Positions 9,465-18,185 of a stretch of 64,000 nt of DNA are shown here, piece after piece (within the stretch, counting starts at the first letter, position 1; each line of letters starts with the position of its first letter). A model generated the notes under the pieces. The model had not been told where the DNA came from. It worked only from the letters and a program-made list of their open reading frames with translations, and made no database searches. The position numbers and the translations under genes are program-made. The stretch comes from an uncultured Algibacter sp. (GTDB lineage Bacteria; Bacteroidota; Bacteroidia; Flavobacteriales; Flavobacteriaceae), in assembly GCF_947487605.1 (NCBI RefSeq), contig NZ_CANKXK010000010.1:1-64000 (forward strand), in the 5' to 3' direction.

Positions 9465-11201
9465 ATGCGAAAGCACATAAAAAATATAATTATAGTAGCC
9501 GTTTTATTTAGTACCGCATTTGTTTTTTCACAACAAAGAGAAAATGATACAATAAATACGGGTGTAATAGATGTTGTAAAACCATATACACCATCAATAT
9601 CAGACGCTTTTAAAGTGAAAGAAATTCCTTCTTTGGATGATGAGGTTACAGATTCCAAACAAGAAGTAAAGTACAATATTTTTTCATTTCCAGTGGCATC
9701 TACTTTTACTCCAGCAAAAGGAAATGCAGCAATTGTAGAGAAGGCTAAACCCACTAAATTGTATGATAATTATGCAACAATAGGTTTTGGTACGTATACC
9801 ACTATTTTAGGAGAGGTTTATTTAAATCATGCCATTAGTAGAACAGAAAGTGTGGGCGGCTATATTAGCCACCATTCATCGCAAGGAGGTATAAAAGGTG
9901 TTCAATTTGATGACGATTTTTCAAATTCAAAAATCAATGTAAACTATGCGTCTAGGTTGCGTGATTTGTCATGGAATGTAGAAGGAGGTTTTCAAAGATT
10001 CACAAATAATTGGTATGGTGTGCCAGAGGCATTAACTTCTTTTGCACAAGGAGCAGATATTCAAACCGATCATTCTTTTTTTAGCGCGCATTTTGGTGGC
10101 GATATTACTTTTGAAGATACCTATATAAATTCAGGAAGTTTCTTTTTTAGACGCTTTGGAGATAATCAAGGTTCTGGAGAAAACAGGTTTATGGCGAATA
10201 CTTTAATCGATATTCCAATAAATGGAGAAGAAGTATCGACTAAAATTACTTTTGATTACTTGAGCGGTACTTTCGATAGAAGTTACGATTCTATGAACGA
10301 ATTAAATTATGGTAATTTCCAGATAGGAATAACACCAAGTTACCAAATAAAGGAAGATGATTTAACTGTTAATTTAGGCTTTTCTGCTTTCTATTTAAAT
10401 GAAAAAGAAACAGGCGATAACAGGTTTTATGTATACCCTAATGTAACGGCAAGTTACCGTTTGGTTAACGATATTTTAATTGCTTATGGAGGTATTGAAG
10501 GTGGTTTAATACAGAATTCTTATCATGGGTTAGCAACTGAAAACCCTTTTGTGTCACCAACTTTGACTATTATGCCAACAGATCAGCAATACAATGCTTA
10601 TATAGGATTAAAAGGAAAACTGTCTAGCAATATGAGCTATAATATTAGCGGAAGTTATTTAGCCGATAGAGATAAAGTGTTATTTAGAAGTAATACAACA
10701 TTATTAGATTTTACAGAAGCCGAGAATTATCAATATGGAAATTCCTTCGGAATTGTGTACGATGATGTTGATACTTTTGGAGTTTCTGGTGAAATTAACG
10801 TTGATGTAAATAGAAATTTTAAGTTAGGGATTAAAGCAGAATATTTTAATTATTCAACTAATGATGAAGCAGAAGCGTGGAATTTACCAGATATAAAAGG
10901 TTCGTTATTTTTAGATTATCAAATTAATGAACATTGGTTTGCAGGCGCTAATTTGTTTTACGTAGGCGAGCGTAAAGATTTATTAAGTATTATTGATCCG
11001 CTTGAAGGATTTAGAGCCATGACGGTTGATTTAGATAGTTATTTTGATGCCAACGCTCATTTAGGGTATCATATAAATGACCAAATATCGGTGTTTGCAA
11101 AAGCAAATAATATAGCAAATGAAGCTTACCAAAAATGGATGGATTATCCAGTGCAAAGTATTCAATTTTTAGCGGGTGCTACTTTTAAGTTTGATTTTTA
11201 A
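9465..11201 (+). CDS. Outer-membrane beta-barrel protein (TonB-receptor-like, no plug seen)
   Basis: The protein has 578 residues. A signal peptide (IIIVAVLFSTAFVFSQ) is followed by a short linker with DTINTGVIDVVKPYTPSISDAFKVK. From about residue 95 the chain shows alternating amphipathic strands with aromatic girdle residues (YATIGFGTYTTILGEVYLN, FFRRFGDN, FSAFYLNEKE) and ends in KFDF, a C-terminal Phe typical of barrels inserted by Bam. A receptor-style plug domain and TonB box are not evident, and the length is short for a full TonB-dependent receptor. It follows the TPR gene and is probably cotranscribed with it. The transported substrate is not predictable. Confidence 0.75.
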   Translation: MRKHIKNIIIVAVLFSTAFVFSQQRENDTINTGVIDVVKPYTPSISDAFKVKEIPSLDDEVTDSKQEVKYNIFSFPVASTFTPAKGNAAIVEKAKPTKLYDNYATIGFGTYTTILGEVYLNHAISRTESVGGYISHHSSQGGIKGVQFDDDFSNSKINVNYASRLRDLSWNVEGGFQRFTNNWYGVPEALTSFAQGADIQTDHSFFSAHFGGDITFEDTYINSGSFFFRRFGDNQGSGENRFMANTLIDIPINGEEVSTKITFDYLSGTFDRSYDSMNELNYGNFQIGITPSYQIKEDDLTVNLGFSAFYLNEKETGDNRFYVYPNVTASYRLVNDILIAYGGIEGGLIQNSYHGLATENPFVSPTLTIMPTDQQYNAYIGLKGKLSSNMSYNISGSYLADRDKVLFRSNTTLLDFTEAENYQYGNSFGIVYDDVDTFGVSGEINVDVNRNFKLGIKAEYFNYSTNDEAEAWNLPDIKGSLFLDYQINEHWFAGANLFYVGERKDLLSIIDPLEGFRAMTVDLDSYFDANAHLGYHINDQISVFAKANNIANEAYQKWMDYPVQSIQFLAGATFKFDF

Positions 11202-11236
11202 GGTCATTACGAGGAGTAAAACGACGTGGTAATCTT
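11202..11236. repeat. Dispersed repeat (GTCATTACGAGGAG family)
   Basis: GTCATTACGAGGAGTAAAACGACGTGGTAATC follows directly on the barrel gene stop. It matches the layout of a short intergenic repeat frequent in Bacteroidetes (GTCATTGCGAGGAG...CGAAGCAATC). It is open in the reading frame of the next gene and lies just before that gene's leader peptide. Confidence 0.6.
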
Positions 11237-11293
11237 TTAAATTTAAGTTCAGCTTTTATAAAAAAACTACTTTTCATTATTTCAATATTATTC

Positions 11294-11842
11294 TTGAATG
11301 TAAGCATTGCTCAAAGTGCTGTACAAGAATTAACCCTTTCTGATGCTGCGTTAGAATTAATCGAACAAAAAGTCACCTATGATCCAAGTTATTTTTCAAT
11401 TGCTTATCCAAATGGTGATGTTCCACAAAATAAAGGTGTTTGTACTGATGTTGTTATTAGAGCTTACAGAAAACTTGGTCTTGATTTACAGAAGGAAGTT
11501 CATGAGGATATGAGAGCTAATTTTGGAGTATATCCAAAACTATGGGGATTGAAGACTACGGATAAAAATATTGACCATAGAAGAGTCCCTAATCTAATGT
11601 GCTATTTCAAAAGAAAAGGTGCTGAAAAACCAATAACCAAAGTTTCTCATGATTATTTACCTGGTGATATTGTTTGCTGGAATCTAGGAGGTGCTGTGAC
11701 TCATATTGGCATTGTCGTTAATAGAAAATCGAAAGAAGGTTCACGAAATCTTATTGTTCACAATATTGGTTCAGGTCAAGTTATTGAAGATTGTTTGTTT
11801 AATTTTACAATAATTGGGCATTACAGACTTAACTCAATCTAG
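11294..11842 (+). CDS. DUF1287-family secreted protein with no ATG start
   Basis: The 182-residue body matches DUF1287 proteins, whose NlpC/P60-like fold is suggested by GVCTDVVIRAYRKLGLDL near the N-terminus and VSHDYLPGDIVCWNLG followed by VTHIGIVVN (Cys and His candidates). The start is a problem. The only usual initiator is TTG at 11294, but it falls inside a clear signal peptide. The same frame reads IKKLLFIISILFLNVSIAQ from an ATA at 11258. The frame is open back to a stop at 11192, and no ATG or GTG occurs in it. Either a non-standard codon near 11258 is used, translation is coupled to the upstream gene, or the start codon has mutated. It converges on the methyltransferase gene with overlapping 3' ends. 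Confidence 0.75.
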   Translation: MNVSIAQSAVQELTLSDAALELIEQKVTYDPSYFSIAYPNGDVPQNKGVCTDVVIRAYRKLGLDLQKEVHEDMRANFGVYPKLWGLKTTDKNIDHRRVPNLMCYFKRKGAEKPITKVSHDYLPGDIVCWNLGGAVTHIGIVVNRKSKEGSRNLIVHNIGSGQVIEDCLFNFTIIGHYRLNSI

Positions 11843-12524
11843 CCAAATAATCAAAATGCGCACCTTCCAAAACCAATTCACACTCCAACCCAACCGTTTC
11901 ACAAGCTAGTTTTAAAGTTTCAAAATCTAAATAAAGCCACTTCATGGGGTTTTCTTTTTCACCTTTGTAAGACAAAAAATAATCGAGTTCACCATGGTAA
12001 CTAGAGTTCATATCCATCCAATAACCGCCATCTTCATCTTCGTACATATATTTAATATCCGACGAATCAATAAGAATTTGTCCGTTTGGTTTCAGTAAAC
12101 TTTTTAAATGCGATAAATATTTAGAAACTTGAGATACTTCTTGAAAAATACCCGTACCATTCATTAAAAGAAGCAGGGTGTCAAACGTTTCAACTTCATT
12201 TAAAATATCTTTGATTTCAGCATTTAAAACACCACGTTGCTTTACAACTTCAATAGCACCTTTCGAAATATCTATTGCTTTTACATTAAAGCCTTTTTCT
12301 TGTAAATACAAACTATGGCTTCCTGCACCGCAACCAACATCTAAAATTGTTCCTTTACTGAGTTTTAACGCTTTTTGTTCTAACGCAGGCATGCTTTTAA
12401 ATTTTCGGAATAAATAGGGAAGAGGTAAAACATCATCATCTGAAATACTAGTTGAAGTAATAATATCTTCAGTATAGTTTCCATTTTGATAATCTAATAA
12501 AGCTTTTCCGAAAAGGTCTTTCAA
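11829..12524 (-). CDS. Class I SAM-dependent methyltransferase
   Basis: The protein has about 231 residues when started at the TTG at 12524, giving (M)KDLFGKALLDYQNGNY. Motif I is TILDVGCGAGSHSLYL, followed by an acidic end of strand 2 (VKAIDISKGAIEV) and a motif near LLKPNGQILIDSSD, all typical of methyltransferase family 11/25 folds. The substrate is unknown. The frame is open to an ATG at 12671, but the extra N-terminal part translates a dispersed repeat (12539-12603) and overlaps the divergent gene starting at 12624, so the long form is unlikely. The 3' end overlaps the DUF1287 gene by 14 bp. Confidence 0.75.
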   Translation of the reverse strand: MKDLFGKALLDYQNGNYTEDIITSTSISDDDVLPLPYLFRKFKSMPALEQKALKLSKGTILDVGCGAGSHSLYLQEKGFNVKAIDISKGAIEVVKQRGVLNAEIKDILNEVETFDTLLLLMNGTGIFQEVSQVSKYLSHLKSLLKPNGQILIDSSDIKYMYEDEDGGYWMDMNSSYHGELDYFLSYKGEKENPMKWLYLDFETLKLACETVGLECELVLEGAHFDYLARLS

Positions 12525-12538
12525 AATTAATGTTGTTA

Positions 12539-12603
12539 TGTCATGCTGAACCCTGTCGAAGCATCTTATTAATTTTAGATTCTTCACGTAGTTCAGAATG
12601 ACA
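12539..12603. repeat. Dispersed palindromic (REP-like) element between divergent genes
   Basis: The arms TGTCATGCTGAAC (12539-12551) and GTTCAGAATGACA (12591-12603) form a near-perfect inverted repeat around CCTGTCGAAGCATC. This is the classic flavobacterial GTCATGCTGAA...GAAGCATC element. It fills the gap between the methyltransferase and the YkgJ-like gene. Confidence 0.75.
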
Positions 12604-12623
12604 AGTTTGTTTATTTTTACACC

Positions 12624-13115
12624 ATGCAAGACATAATTAAAAATCTTCCAAAGCAGGCCAAAGATAAGCATAACGAAAATAAAAAATTCTTCACTAAGCT
12701 TAAAAAGAAGCCACCTAAGAACCTAGATTATGTGATGCAAGAAATACATGAAGCCGAATTTAAACGTACCGATTGTTTAGACTGTGCTAACTGTTGCAAA
12801 ACAACGGGGCCACTATTTACCGATAAAGATATAGACAGGATTTCTAAGCATTTTAGAATGAAGCCTCAGCAATTTATTAGCAATTATTTACGTCTGGATG
12901 AAGATAACGACTATGTGCTTCAAAGTGTTCCCTGTACTTTTTTAGGCACGGACAATTATTGCTCGATTTACGATGTACGTCCTAAAGCTTGTAGAGAGTT
13001 TCCGCACACGGATAGAAAAAAATTTCAGCAAATTTCTAATTTAACTTTAAAAAATGTTGCTATATGCCCTGCGGCTTTTAATATTGTAGAAGAAATGAAA
13101 AAAAGAATAAAATAG
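12624..13115 (+). CDS. YkgJ-family cysteine-cluster protein
   Basis: The protein has 163 residues. The cysteine pattern is CLDCANCCKTTGP near residue 52, then CTFLG...YCSIYDVRPKACREFPH, with a further Cys in NVAICPAAF near the C-terminus. This is the YkgJ / UPF0153 zinc- or iron-chelating cluster family, cytosolic and of unknown biochemical role. The N-terminal 40 residues are Lys-rich and probably helical. The ATG at 12624 lies 21 bp beyond the dispersed palindrome, leaving little room for a promoter outside it. Confidence 0.8.
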   Translation: MQDIIKNLPKQAKDKHNENKKFFTKLKKKPPKNLDYVMQEIHEAEFKRTDCLDCANCCKTTGPLFTDKDIDRISKHFRMKPQQFISNYLRLDEDNDYVLQSVPCTFLGTDNYCSIYDVRPKACREFPHTDRKKFQQISNLTLKNVAICPAAFNIVEEMKKRIK

Positions 13116-13151
13116 AGATGCTCAATTTTGCTAAACAATTTCTAGTGAAAA

Positions 13152-14222
13152 TTAATTCACAAAAATAGCTTCTAGTTGATTCCCTAAATCAAAAATAGGT
13201 ACTTGAGATAAATTAGTAAGAATAGAAATAACGATGCGTTCTTCTGGGTAAATTAGCAATAAAGTTGATGCACCAATACCACTACCAGAATGACTATATC
13301 TAGGAGTTTCCTTTTTAGTTTTATCTAAACTAAAACCAACACCATAATTAACAATCTCTCCAGATTTTAAAACTTGAGGCTTTAATAATTCTTGGAGTGT
13401 TTCTTTTGAAACTATTTTTGGAAATATTATTTCATTACCAAACCAGATTAAATCTTCTGAAGTGGATAGAAATCCGCCTCCTGCGACTTTAAATTCAATG
13501 TTTACTTCGGGACCAAGAACAACTTTGTTTGCTTTGTTTTTAATATAAAACTGAGTTCTATTAGGTAAAATAGAATCTGAATTATCAATGGTAGAAGCAT
13601 TCATATTTAAGGGGTTAAAAATGATAGTTTTCACATAGGTGCTAAAACTAGTGTCTGCAACAGTTTGAATAACTTCGCTCAATAAATTATAACCATAAGT
13701 ACTGTATTTATAATTGCTTAGTGGTTTGTAAAGAAGCGAATCTTCTTTAAAAATATTTAACCCTTCAGTAATAGATAGCTTTTTATTTAAATTGAATTCA
13801 TTGCCTTTGTAATGTCGAATACCTGCTGTATGACCACCAATTTGCCGAATCGTAAAATTGTATTTCTTCTTTGGAAAATCTGGCAGATATTTATACAAAC
13901 TGCTATCAAGGTGAACTTTACCTTTGTCAACTAGTGTTCCTAAAGCTATAGCTGTTATTGGTTTAGAAATACTTGCAATTCTAAATTTAGTGTTCTTAGT
14001 TACTTTGGAGTATGTTTTTAAATCTGAAAACCCAAAACTTTGAGACCAAATTAACGTACCATTTTTTGAAACAGCTATCGACATTCCTGGGATGTCATTC
14101 TTTTTAAGAAAAGCTAGGGCATAATCTGAAGCAGAAACAGGTTTTGGTTTAAAATTTTCACGAGGTGTTTTGCATGAAAAAAAGAAACAAACTAGAATAA
14201 AGGCTATAATTTGACTTTTCAT
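13152..14222 (-). CDS. Serine hydrolase, class C beta-lactamase / LACTB fold lipoprotein
   Basis: The protein has 356 residues and a lipoprotein signal peptide (IIAFILVCFFFSC). The SxxK catalytic motif is in IASISKPITAIAL. The second motif appears as YSTYGYNLL rather than the strict YxN, and the third as HSGSGIGAS in place of KTG. These fit LACTB-type D-Ala-D-Ala peptidases or esterases more than antibiotic-hydrolysing enzymes. It follows the NamZ-type muramidase gene with a 12-bp gap, so the two are probably cotranscribed. That suggests a periplasmic role in turnover of peptidoglycan fragments. The exact substrate is not known. Confidence 0.8.
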   Translation of the reverse strand: MKSQIIAFILVCFFFSCKTPRENFKPKPVSASDYALAFLKKNDIPGMSIAVSKNGTLIWSQSFGFSDLKTYSKVTKNTKFRIASISKPITAIALGTLVDKGKVHLDSSLYKYLPDFPKKKYNFTIRQIGGHTAGIRHYKGNEFNLNKKLSITEGLNIFKEDSLLYKPLSNYKYSTYGYNLLSEVIQTVADTSFSTYVKTIIFNPLNMNASTIDNSDSILPNRTQFYIKNKANKVVLGPEVNIEFKVAGGGFLSTSEDLIWFGNEIIFPKIVSKETLQELLKPQVLKSGEIVNYGVGFSLDKTKKETPRYSHSGSGIGASTLLLIYPEERIVISILTNLSQVPIFDLGNQLEAIFVN

Positions 14223-14234
14223 GTATTTGAAAGC

Positions 14235-15491
14235 TTATTCATAAATTAAATATTTCTCCCTAATTTTTTTAAAATTCTCTAGGTCTTTTTCCCAAGTTTC
14301 TCTTATTTCTTCTTCCGTTAATCCTGCTTCTATTTGGCTTTTTAAAATAGCATTACCTGAATGGATATTCCAAGTAGATCCAAAAAAAGGTATCTCTTTT
14401 GGAGTTTTTTTATAAGCATCTAATACATACTTTAAAGTAAATCGGTTTAGTTTTGATTCATCTCTTAGATCTGTACCGTAACATTTCTCTCCTTTAAATC
14501 TAGGATGTTTTGCTCCTTCATTAGATTTGGGTGTAAAACTAAATTCACTTTTTGGAAAGAATGGCGCTCCATAACGTTGCATCTGACAATCTGTGCCACG
14601 CCCGACATTAATTGGTGTTCCTCTAAAAATATCTAAACTTGGGTATAAATTTATAGCCTTATCATTAGGTAAATTAGGGCTAGGTTTTATTGGTAAGCTA
14701 TAGCTTAAACTATGATTGTAATTCTTCAATGAAATAACTTTAAGGTCGCATTCAAGACCATTATCGAGCCATTTTTCGCCATTAATCATTTGTGCATATT
14801 CGCCAATAGTCATACCATAAACAAGTGGTACTGGATGTAAGCCAACAAAACTTTTGAATTTAATATCTAAAACTGGGCCATCTATGTAATGACTATTAGG
14901 ATTCGGTCTATCTAAAACTATTAAAGGAATATTATTTTCTGCACAGGCTTCCATAATATAATGCAGTGTTGAGAGATAAGTGTAAAAACGAACACCAACG
15001 TCTTGAATATCAAAAATTAAAATGTCTATATCTTTTAAATGCGCTGTTGAAGGTTTTTTAGTTTTTCCATGTAAAGATATAATTGGTAATCCAGTGTTTG
15101 AATCAAATTCATCGTTTAAATGTTCGCCTGCATCTCCAATACCTCTAAACCCATGTTCTGGTGCAAATACTTTTTTTACATCAATATTAAGTGAAATTAG
15201 TGAGTCTACTAGATGCGTAAATTTATTGTGAGTTTTAAAAATAACACTGGTTTGATTTGCAACAATACCAATGCGTTTCCCTTTTAATAAAGGTAGATAT
15301 ATTTCAGTTTGATTCGCACCAACAATTATTTTTTCATCACCTTTAACTTGTTTTAGGGTCTCGTTAGTTTTTAAAGTTTCTGTGCTTAGATTTTTGCTTT
15401 CAGTCTTTGCTGAATTTGCACAAGAAATCATTATTAAAACAGTCCCGATAATTATAGGGAAAACTGTATTTTTGAAAATATTAAACCGCAT
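14235..15491 (-). CDS. namZ: DUF1343 / NamZ-type exo-beta-N-acetylmuramidase lipoprotein
   Basis: The protein has 418 residues with a lipoprotein leader (VLIMISCAN). The body carries the DUF1343 hallmarks: GKRIGIVANQTSVI, VKKVFAPEHGFRG, ISLHGKTKKPS, DILIFDIQDVGVRFYTYLST, LDRPNP, LVYGMTIGEYA and FRGTPINVGRGTDCQMQRYGAPF. In Bacillus subtilis and Tannerella this family (GH171, NamZ) removes terminal MurNAc from peptidoglycan fragments. The paired serine hydrolase downstream is consistent with muropeptide recycling. The ATG at 15491 is only 7 bp from the divergent permease start, so promoters must overlap coding sequence or a start is misplaced. Confidence 0.85.
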   Translation of the reverse strand: MRFNIFKNTVFPIIIGTVLIMISCANSAKTESKNLSTETLKTNETLKQVKGDEKIIVGANQTEIYLPLLKGKRIGIVANQTSVIFKTHNKFTHLVDSLISLNIDVKKVFAPEHGFRGIGDAGEHLNDEFDSNTGLPIISLHGKTKKPSTAHLKDIDILIFDIQDVGVRFYTYLSTLHYIMEACAENNIPLIVLDRPNPNSHYIDGPVLDIKFKSFVGLHPVPLVYGMTIGEYAQMINGEKWLDNGLECDLKVISLKNYNHSLSYSLPIKPSPNLPNDKAINLYPSLDIFRGTPINVGRGTDCQMQRYGAPFFPKSEFSFTPKSNEGAKHPRFKGEKCYGTDLRDESKLNRFTLKYVLDAYKKTPKEIPFFGSTWNIHSGNAILKSQIEAGLTEEEIRETWEKDLENFKKIREKYLIYE

Positions 15492-15498
15492 ATTAAGT

Positions 15499-16734
15499 TT
15501 GAATTACGAGTATTTTATAGCTAAACGCATTATTGGTAGTAAAGCGTATAAAAGTAGTATTTCGGCACCAATAATAAAAATTGGTATCGCTGCAATTGTT
15601 ATTGGTATAATTGTTATGATGATTGCCATAGCAACAGGTATTGGTTTACAGCAAAAAATACGTGACAAAGTTGTTGCTTTTAATGGACATGTAACGATTA
15701 GCAATTACGATAGTAACAATTCTCAAGAAACGATATATCCAATTTCTAAGAACCAAGAATTTTACCCAGAGTTTAAGTTGGTTGAAGGAATAAAGCATAT
15801 TCAGGCTGTAGCTACCAAATTAGGAGTTATTCGTACTGAAACAGATTTTGAAGCTGCTATTTTAAAAGGAGTTGATGCAAATTATAATTGGGATTATTTT
15901 AAAGAATTTTTAATAGAAGGAAGACTTCCAGATTATTCAGCCAAACGAAATGAAGAAGTTTTAATATCTCAATATTTGGCTAACAGATTAGGATTTAAGT
16001 TGGATAGCAAGTTTCAAATGGTATTTGCTAAGAGCGACCTTGCTAAGTCCCCAAATATTATAACATATCATATCGTTGGTATATATAATTCTGGATTTCA
16101 GGATTTTGATTCTACTTATATTATTGGAGATTTAAGACATTTACAACGTATTAATAAATGGGAAAAAGACGAGATAGGCAATTTTGAAGTGTTTATAGAC
16201 GATTTCGATAATATTGAAAGAAAGACGATTGAGATTTATCAAAATACACCATCATTATTAAATACTCAGGCTATTACAGATAAGTTCTACTCCATTTTTG
16301 AGTGGATTAAAATATTCGATAAAAACATATATGGTATCATTGGTATTATGATACTTGTAGCAGGAATAAATATGATAACAGCTTTACTTGTATTAATATT
16401 AGAGCGTACTCAAATGATTGGCATTTTAAAAGCTTTAGGAAGTAATAATTGGAGTGTACGCAAGTTGTTTTTATACAATGCTTCTTATTTAATTGTATTG
16501 GGCTTGTTTTGGGGTAACCTTATTGGTTTAGGGCTTTTGTTTGCTCAAAAATACTTTAAATTAATTCCACTAGACCCTAACGTTTATTACGTAACAGAAG
16601 CACCTGTATATATAAGTTTAAGTTATATAGTTGCATTAAATCTTGGTACATTAATATTATGCCTATTAATGTTACTATTGCCTTCGTATATTATAACCAA
16701 AATATCACCAGTTAAAGCTATAAGATTTGATTAA
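15499..16734 (+). CDS. ABC transporter permease of the LolC/LolE-FtsX type
   Basis: The protein has 411 residues if read from the TTG at 15499, giving (M)NYEYFIAKRIIGS, the usual N-terminus of this flavobacterial family. The frame is open further upstream, but only through the antisense of the NamZ leader. One TM segment lies near residues 25-50 (IGIAAIVIGIIVMMIAIATGIGL), then a periplasmic MacB-PCD-like domain of about 230 residues, then three TM segments from about residue 270 (IIGIMILVAGINMITALLVLIL; ASYLIVLGLFWGNLIGLGLLF; LILCLLMLLLPSYII) and the closing PVKAIRFD. It is likely involved in lipoprotein release or another envelope export task. The ATPase partner is not adjacent. The CBS-domain enzyme starts 2 bp downstream. 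Confidence 0.8.
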   Translation: MNYEYFIAKRIIGSKAYKSSISAPIIKIGIAAIVIGIIVMMIAIATGIGLQQKIRDKVVAFNGHVTISNYDSNNSQETIYPISKNQEFYPEFKLVEGIKHIQAVATKLGVIRTETDFEAAILKGVDANYNWDYFKEFLIEGRLPDYSAKRNEEVLISQYLANRLGFKLDSKFQMVFAKSDLAKSPNIITYHIVGIYNSGFQDFDSTYIIGDLRHLQRINKWEKDEIGNFEVFIDDFDNIERKTIEIYQNTPSLLNTQAITDKFYSIFEWIKIFDKNIYGIIGIMILVAGINMITALLVLILERTQMIGILKALGSNNWSVRKLFLYNASYLIVLGLFWGNLIGLGLLFAQKYFKLIPLDPNVYYVTEAPVYISLSYIVALNLGTLILCLLMLLLPSYIITKISPVKAIRFD

Positions 16735-16736
16735 AT

Positions 16737-18095
16737 ATGGAATATGCAAATAACATACTTGAAACAATTGGAAATACACCGCTTGTTAAATTAAATAAGT
16801 TAACAAAGGATCTTCCATGTTTGGTTTTATCAAAATACGAGACTTTTAACCCTGGTAATTCTACTAAAGATAGAATGGCTTTAAAAATGATTGAAGATGC
16901 CGAAGCCGATGGACGATTAAAACCAGGAGGAACCATAATTGAAGGCACTTCTGGAAATACGGGAATGGGTTTAGCCTTAGCCGCTATAGTTAAAGGATAC
17001 AAAATGGTTTGTGTTATTAGCGACAAGCAAAGTAAGGAGAAGATGGATATTTTGCGTGCTGTAGGTAGTAAAGTAATTGTTTGCCCAACTAACGTAGAGC
17101 CAGAAGACCCTAAATCTTATTACTCTACTTCAAAAAGACTTGCTGAGGAAACGCCAAATTCTTGGTATGTTAACCAGTATGATAATCCAAGTAATACTAA
17201 AGCGCATTACGAAAGCACAGGGCCAGAAATTTGGAAACAGACAGATGGAAAGGTTACACATTTTGTAGTTGGTGTAGGAACAGGAGGAACCATTTCTGGT
17301 GTAGGTAAATATTTAAAAGAGAAAAATCCTAATATAAAAGTTTGGGGTGTAGATACTTACGGAAGTGTTTTTAAGAAATACCACGAAACAGGAGTTTTCG
17401 ATGAAAATGAAATCTACCCTTACATTACTGAAGGTATTGGCGAGGATATTTTACCAAAGAATGTAGATTTTAGTGTTATTGATGGTTTTACAAAAGTAAC
17501 GGACAAAGATGCTGCTATTTATACACAAAAACTAGCGAAAGTAGAAGGTATGTTTCTTGGTAATTCTGCGGGAGCAGCTATTAAGGGATTACTACAATTA
17601 AAAGATCACTTTAAAAAAGACGATGTTGTAGTAGTGTTATTTCACGACCATGGGAGTCGTTATGTAGGTAAAATGTTTAATGATGATTGGATGCGTGAAC
17701 GCGGATTTATTGATGATGAAATGACTTCTGCTGAAGATATTGTTTCAAATCATTCAGAACGACCATTGATTACTGTTAAAACTGAAGAATTGGTGTCTCA
17801 CGCTATAGAGCGTATGAAGAAGTATAAAATCTCTCAGATACCTGTTGAAGATTCTAATGGTTTTGTTGGAGCAATTGATGAAGCTGATTTGTTGAGAAAG
17901 TATATTGAAAACAAGGATATTTCAGATTTACCAATAAAAGAGGTGATGCACAAACCGTTTCCTATTGTTGAAAAAAACATACCTATTGAAGCGATTTCTA
18001 AATTGATTCACAGAGATAATAACGCGGTTTTGGTAAAGTTAGATGACAACAATTATCAAATTATTACAAAGTACGATATTATTAGTGCTTTATAG
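16737..18095 (+). CDS. Cystathionine beta-synthase-like PLP enzyme with CBS domains
   Basis: The protein has 452 residues. The N-terminal fold-II PLP domain (1-320) has IGNTPLVKL, the Schiff-base lysine in NPGNSTKDRMA (about K44), the substrate loop EGTSGNTGMGLA, and the phosphate-binding loop GVGTGGTISGVGKY. A tandem CBS pair follows (about 335-450; SHAIERMKKYKISQIPVED and then PIEAISKLIHRDNNAVLVK). This is the architecture of cystathionine beta-synthase without the heme domain; O-acetylserine sulfhydrylase or another beta-replacement activity is the alternative. It acts in cytosolic sulfur amino acid metabolism. It follows the permease gene by 2 bp and is probably cotranscribed with it. Confidence 0.85.
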   Translation: MEYANNILETIGNTPLVKLNKLTKDLPCLVLSKYETFNPGNSTKDRMALKMIEDAEADGRLKPGGTIIEGTSGNTGMGLALAAIVKGYKMVCVISDKQSKEKMDILRAVGSKVIVCPTNVEPEDPKSYYSTSKRLAEETPNSWYVNQYDNPSNTKAHYESTGPEIWKQTDGKVTHFVVGVGTGGTISGVGKYLKEKNPNIKVWGVDTYGSVFKKYHETGVFDENEIYPYITEGIGEDILPKNVDFSVIDGFTKVTDKDAAIYTQKLAKVEGMFLGNSAGAAIKGLLQLKDHFKKDDVVVVLFHDHGSRYVGKMFNDDWMRERGFIDDEMTSAEDIVSNHSERPLITVKTEELVSHAIERMKKYKISQIPVEDSNGFVGAIDEADLLRKYIENKDISDLPIKEVMHKPFPIVEKNIPIEAISKLIHRDNNAVLVKLDDNNYQIITKYDIISAL

Positions 18096-18185
18096 AAATC
18101 ACGTTAATATAACTTGAAACACAGCTTTTCTGAAACAAAGCGTATTGGGTTAAGATATTATAAAACCATCAGTTTTTAGTAAACA

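Noticed and set aside
9389-9754. Minus-strand frame of 121 residues at the barrel gene start
   Set aside because: It is antisense to the signal peptide region of the barrel gene and crosses a dispersed repeat.
12525-12671. ATG at 12671 as the methyltransferase start
   Set aside because: It translates a dispersed palindrome and overlaps the divergent YkgJ-like gene.
15382-15498. Upstream extension of the permease gene to 15382
   Set aside because: It is antisense to the NamZ lipoprotein leader, and the family N-terminus starts at the TTG at 15499.
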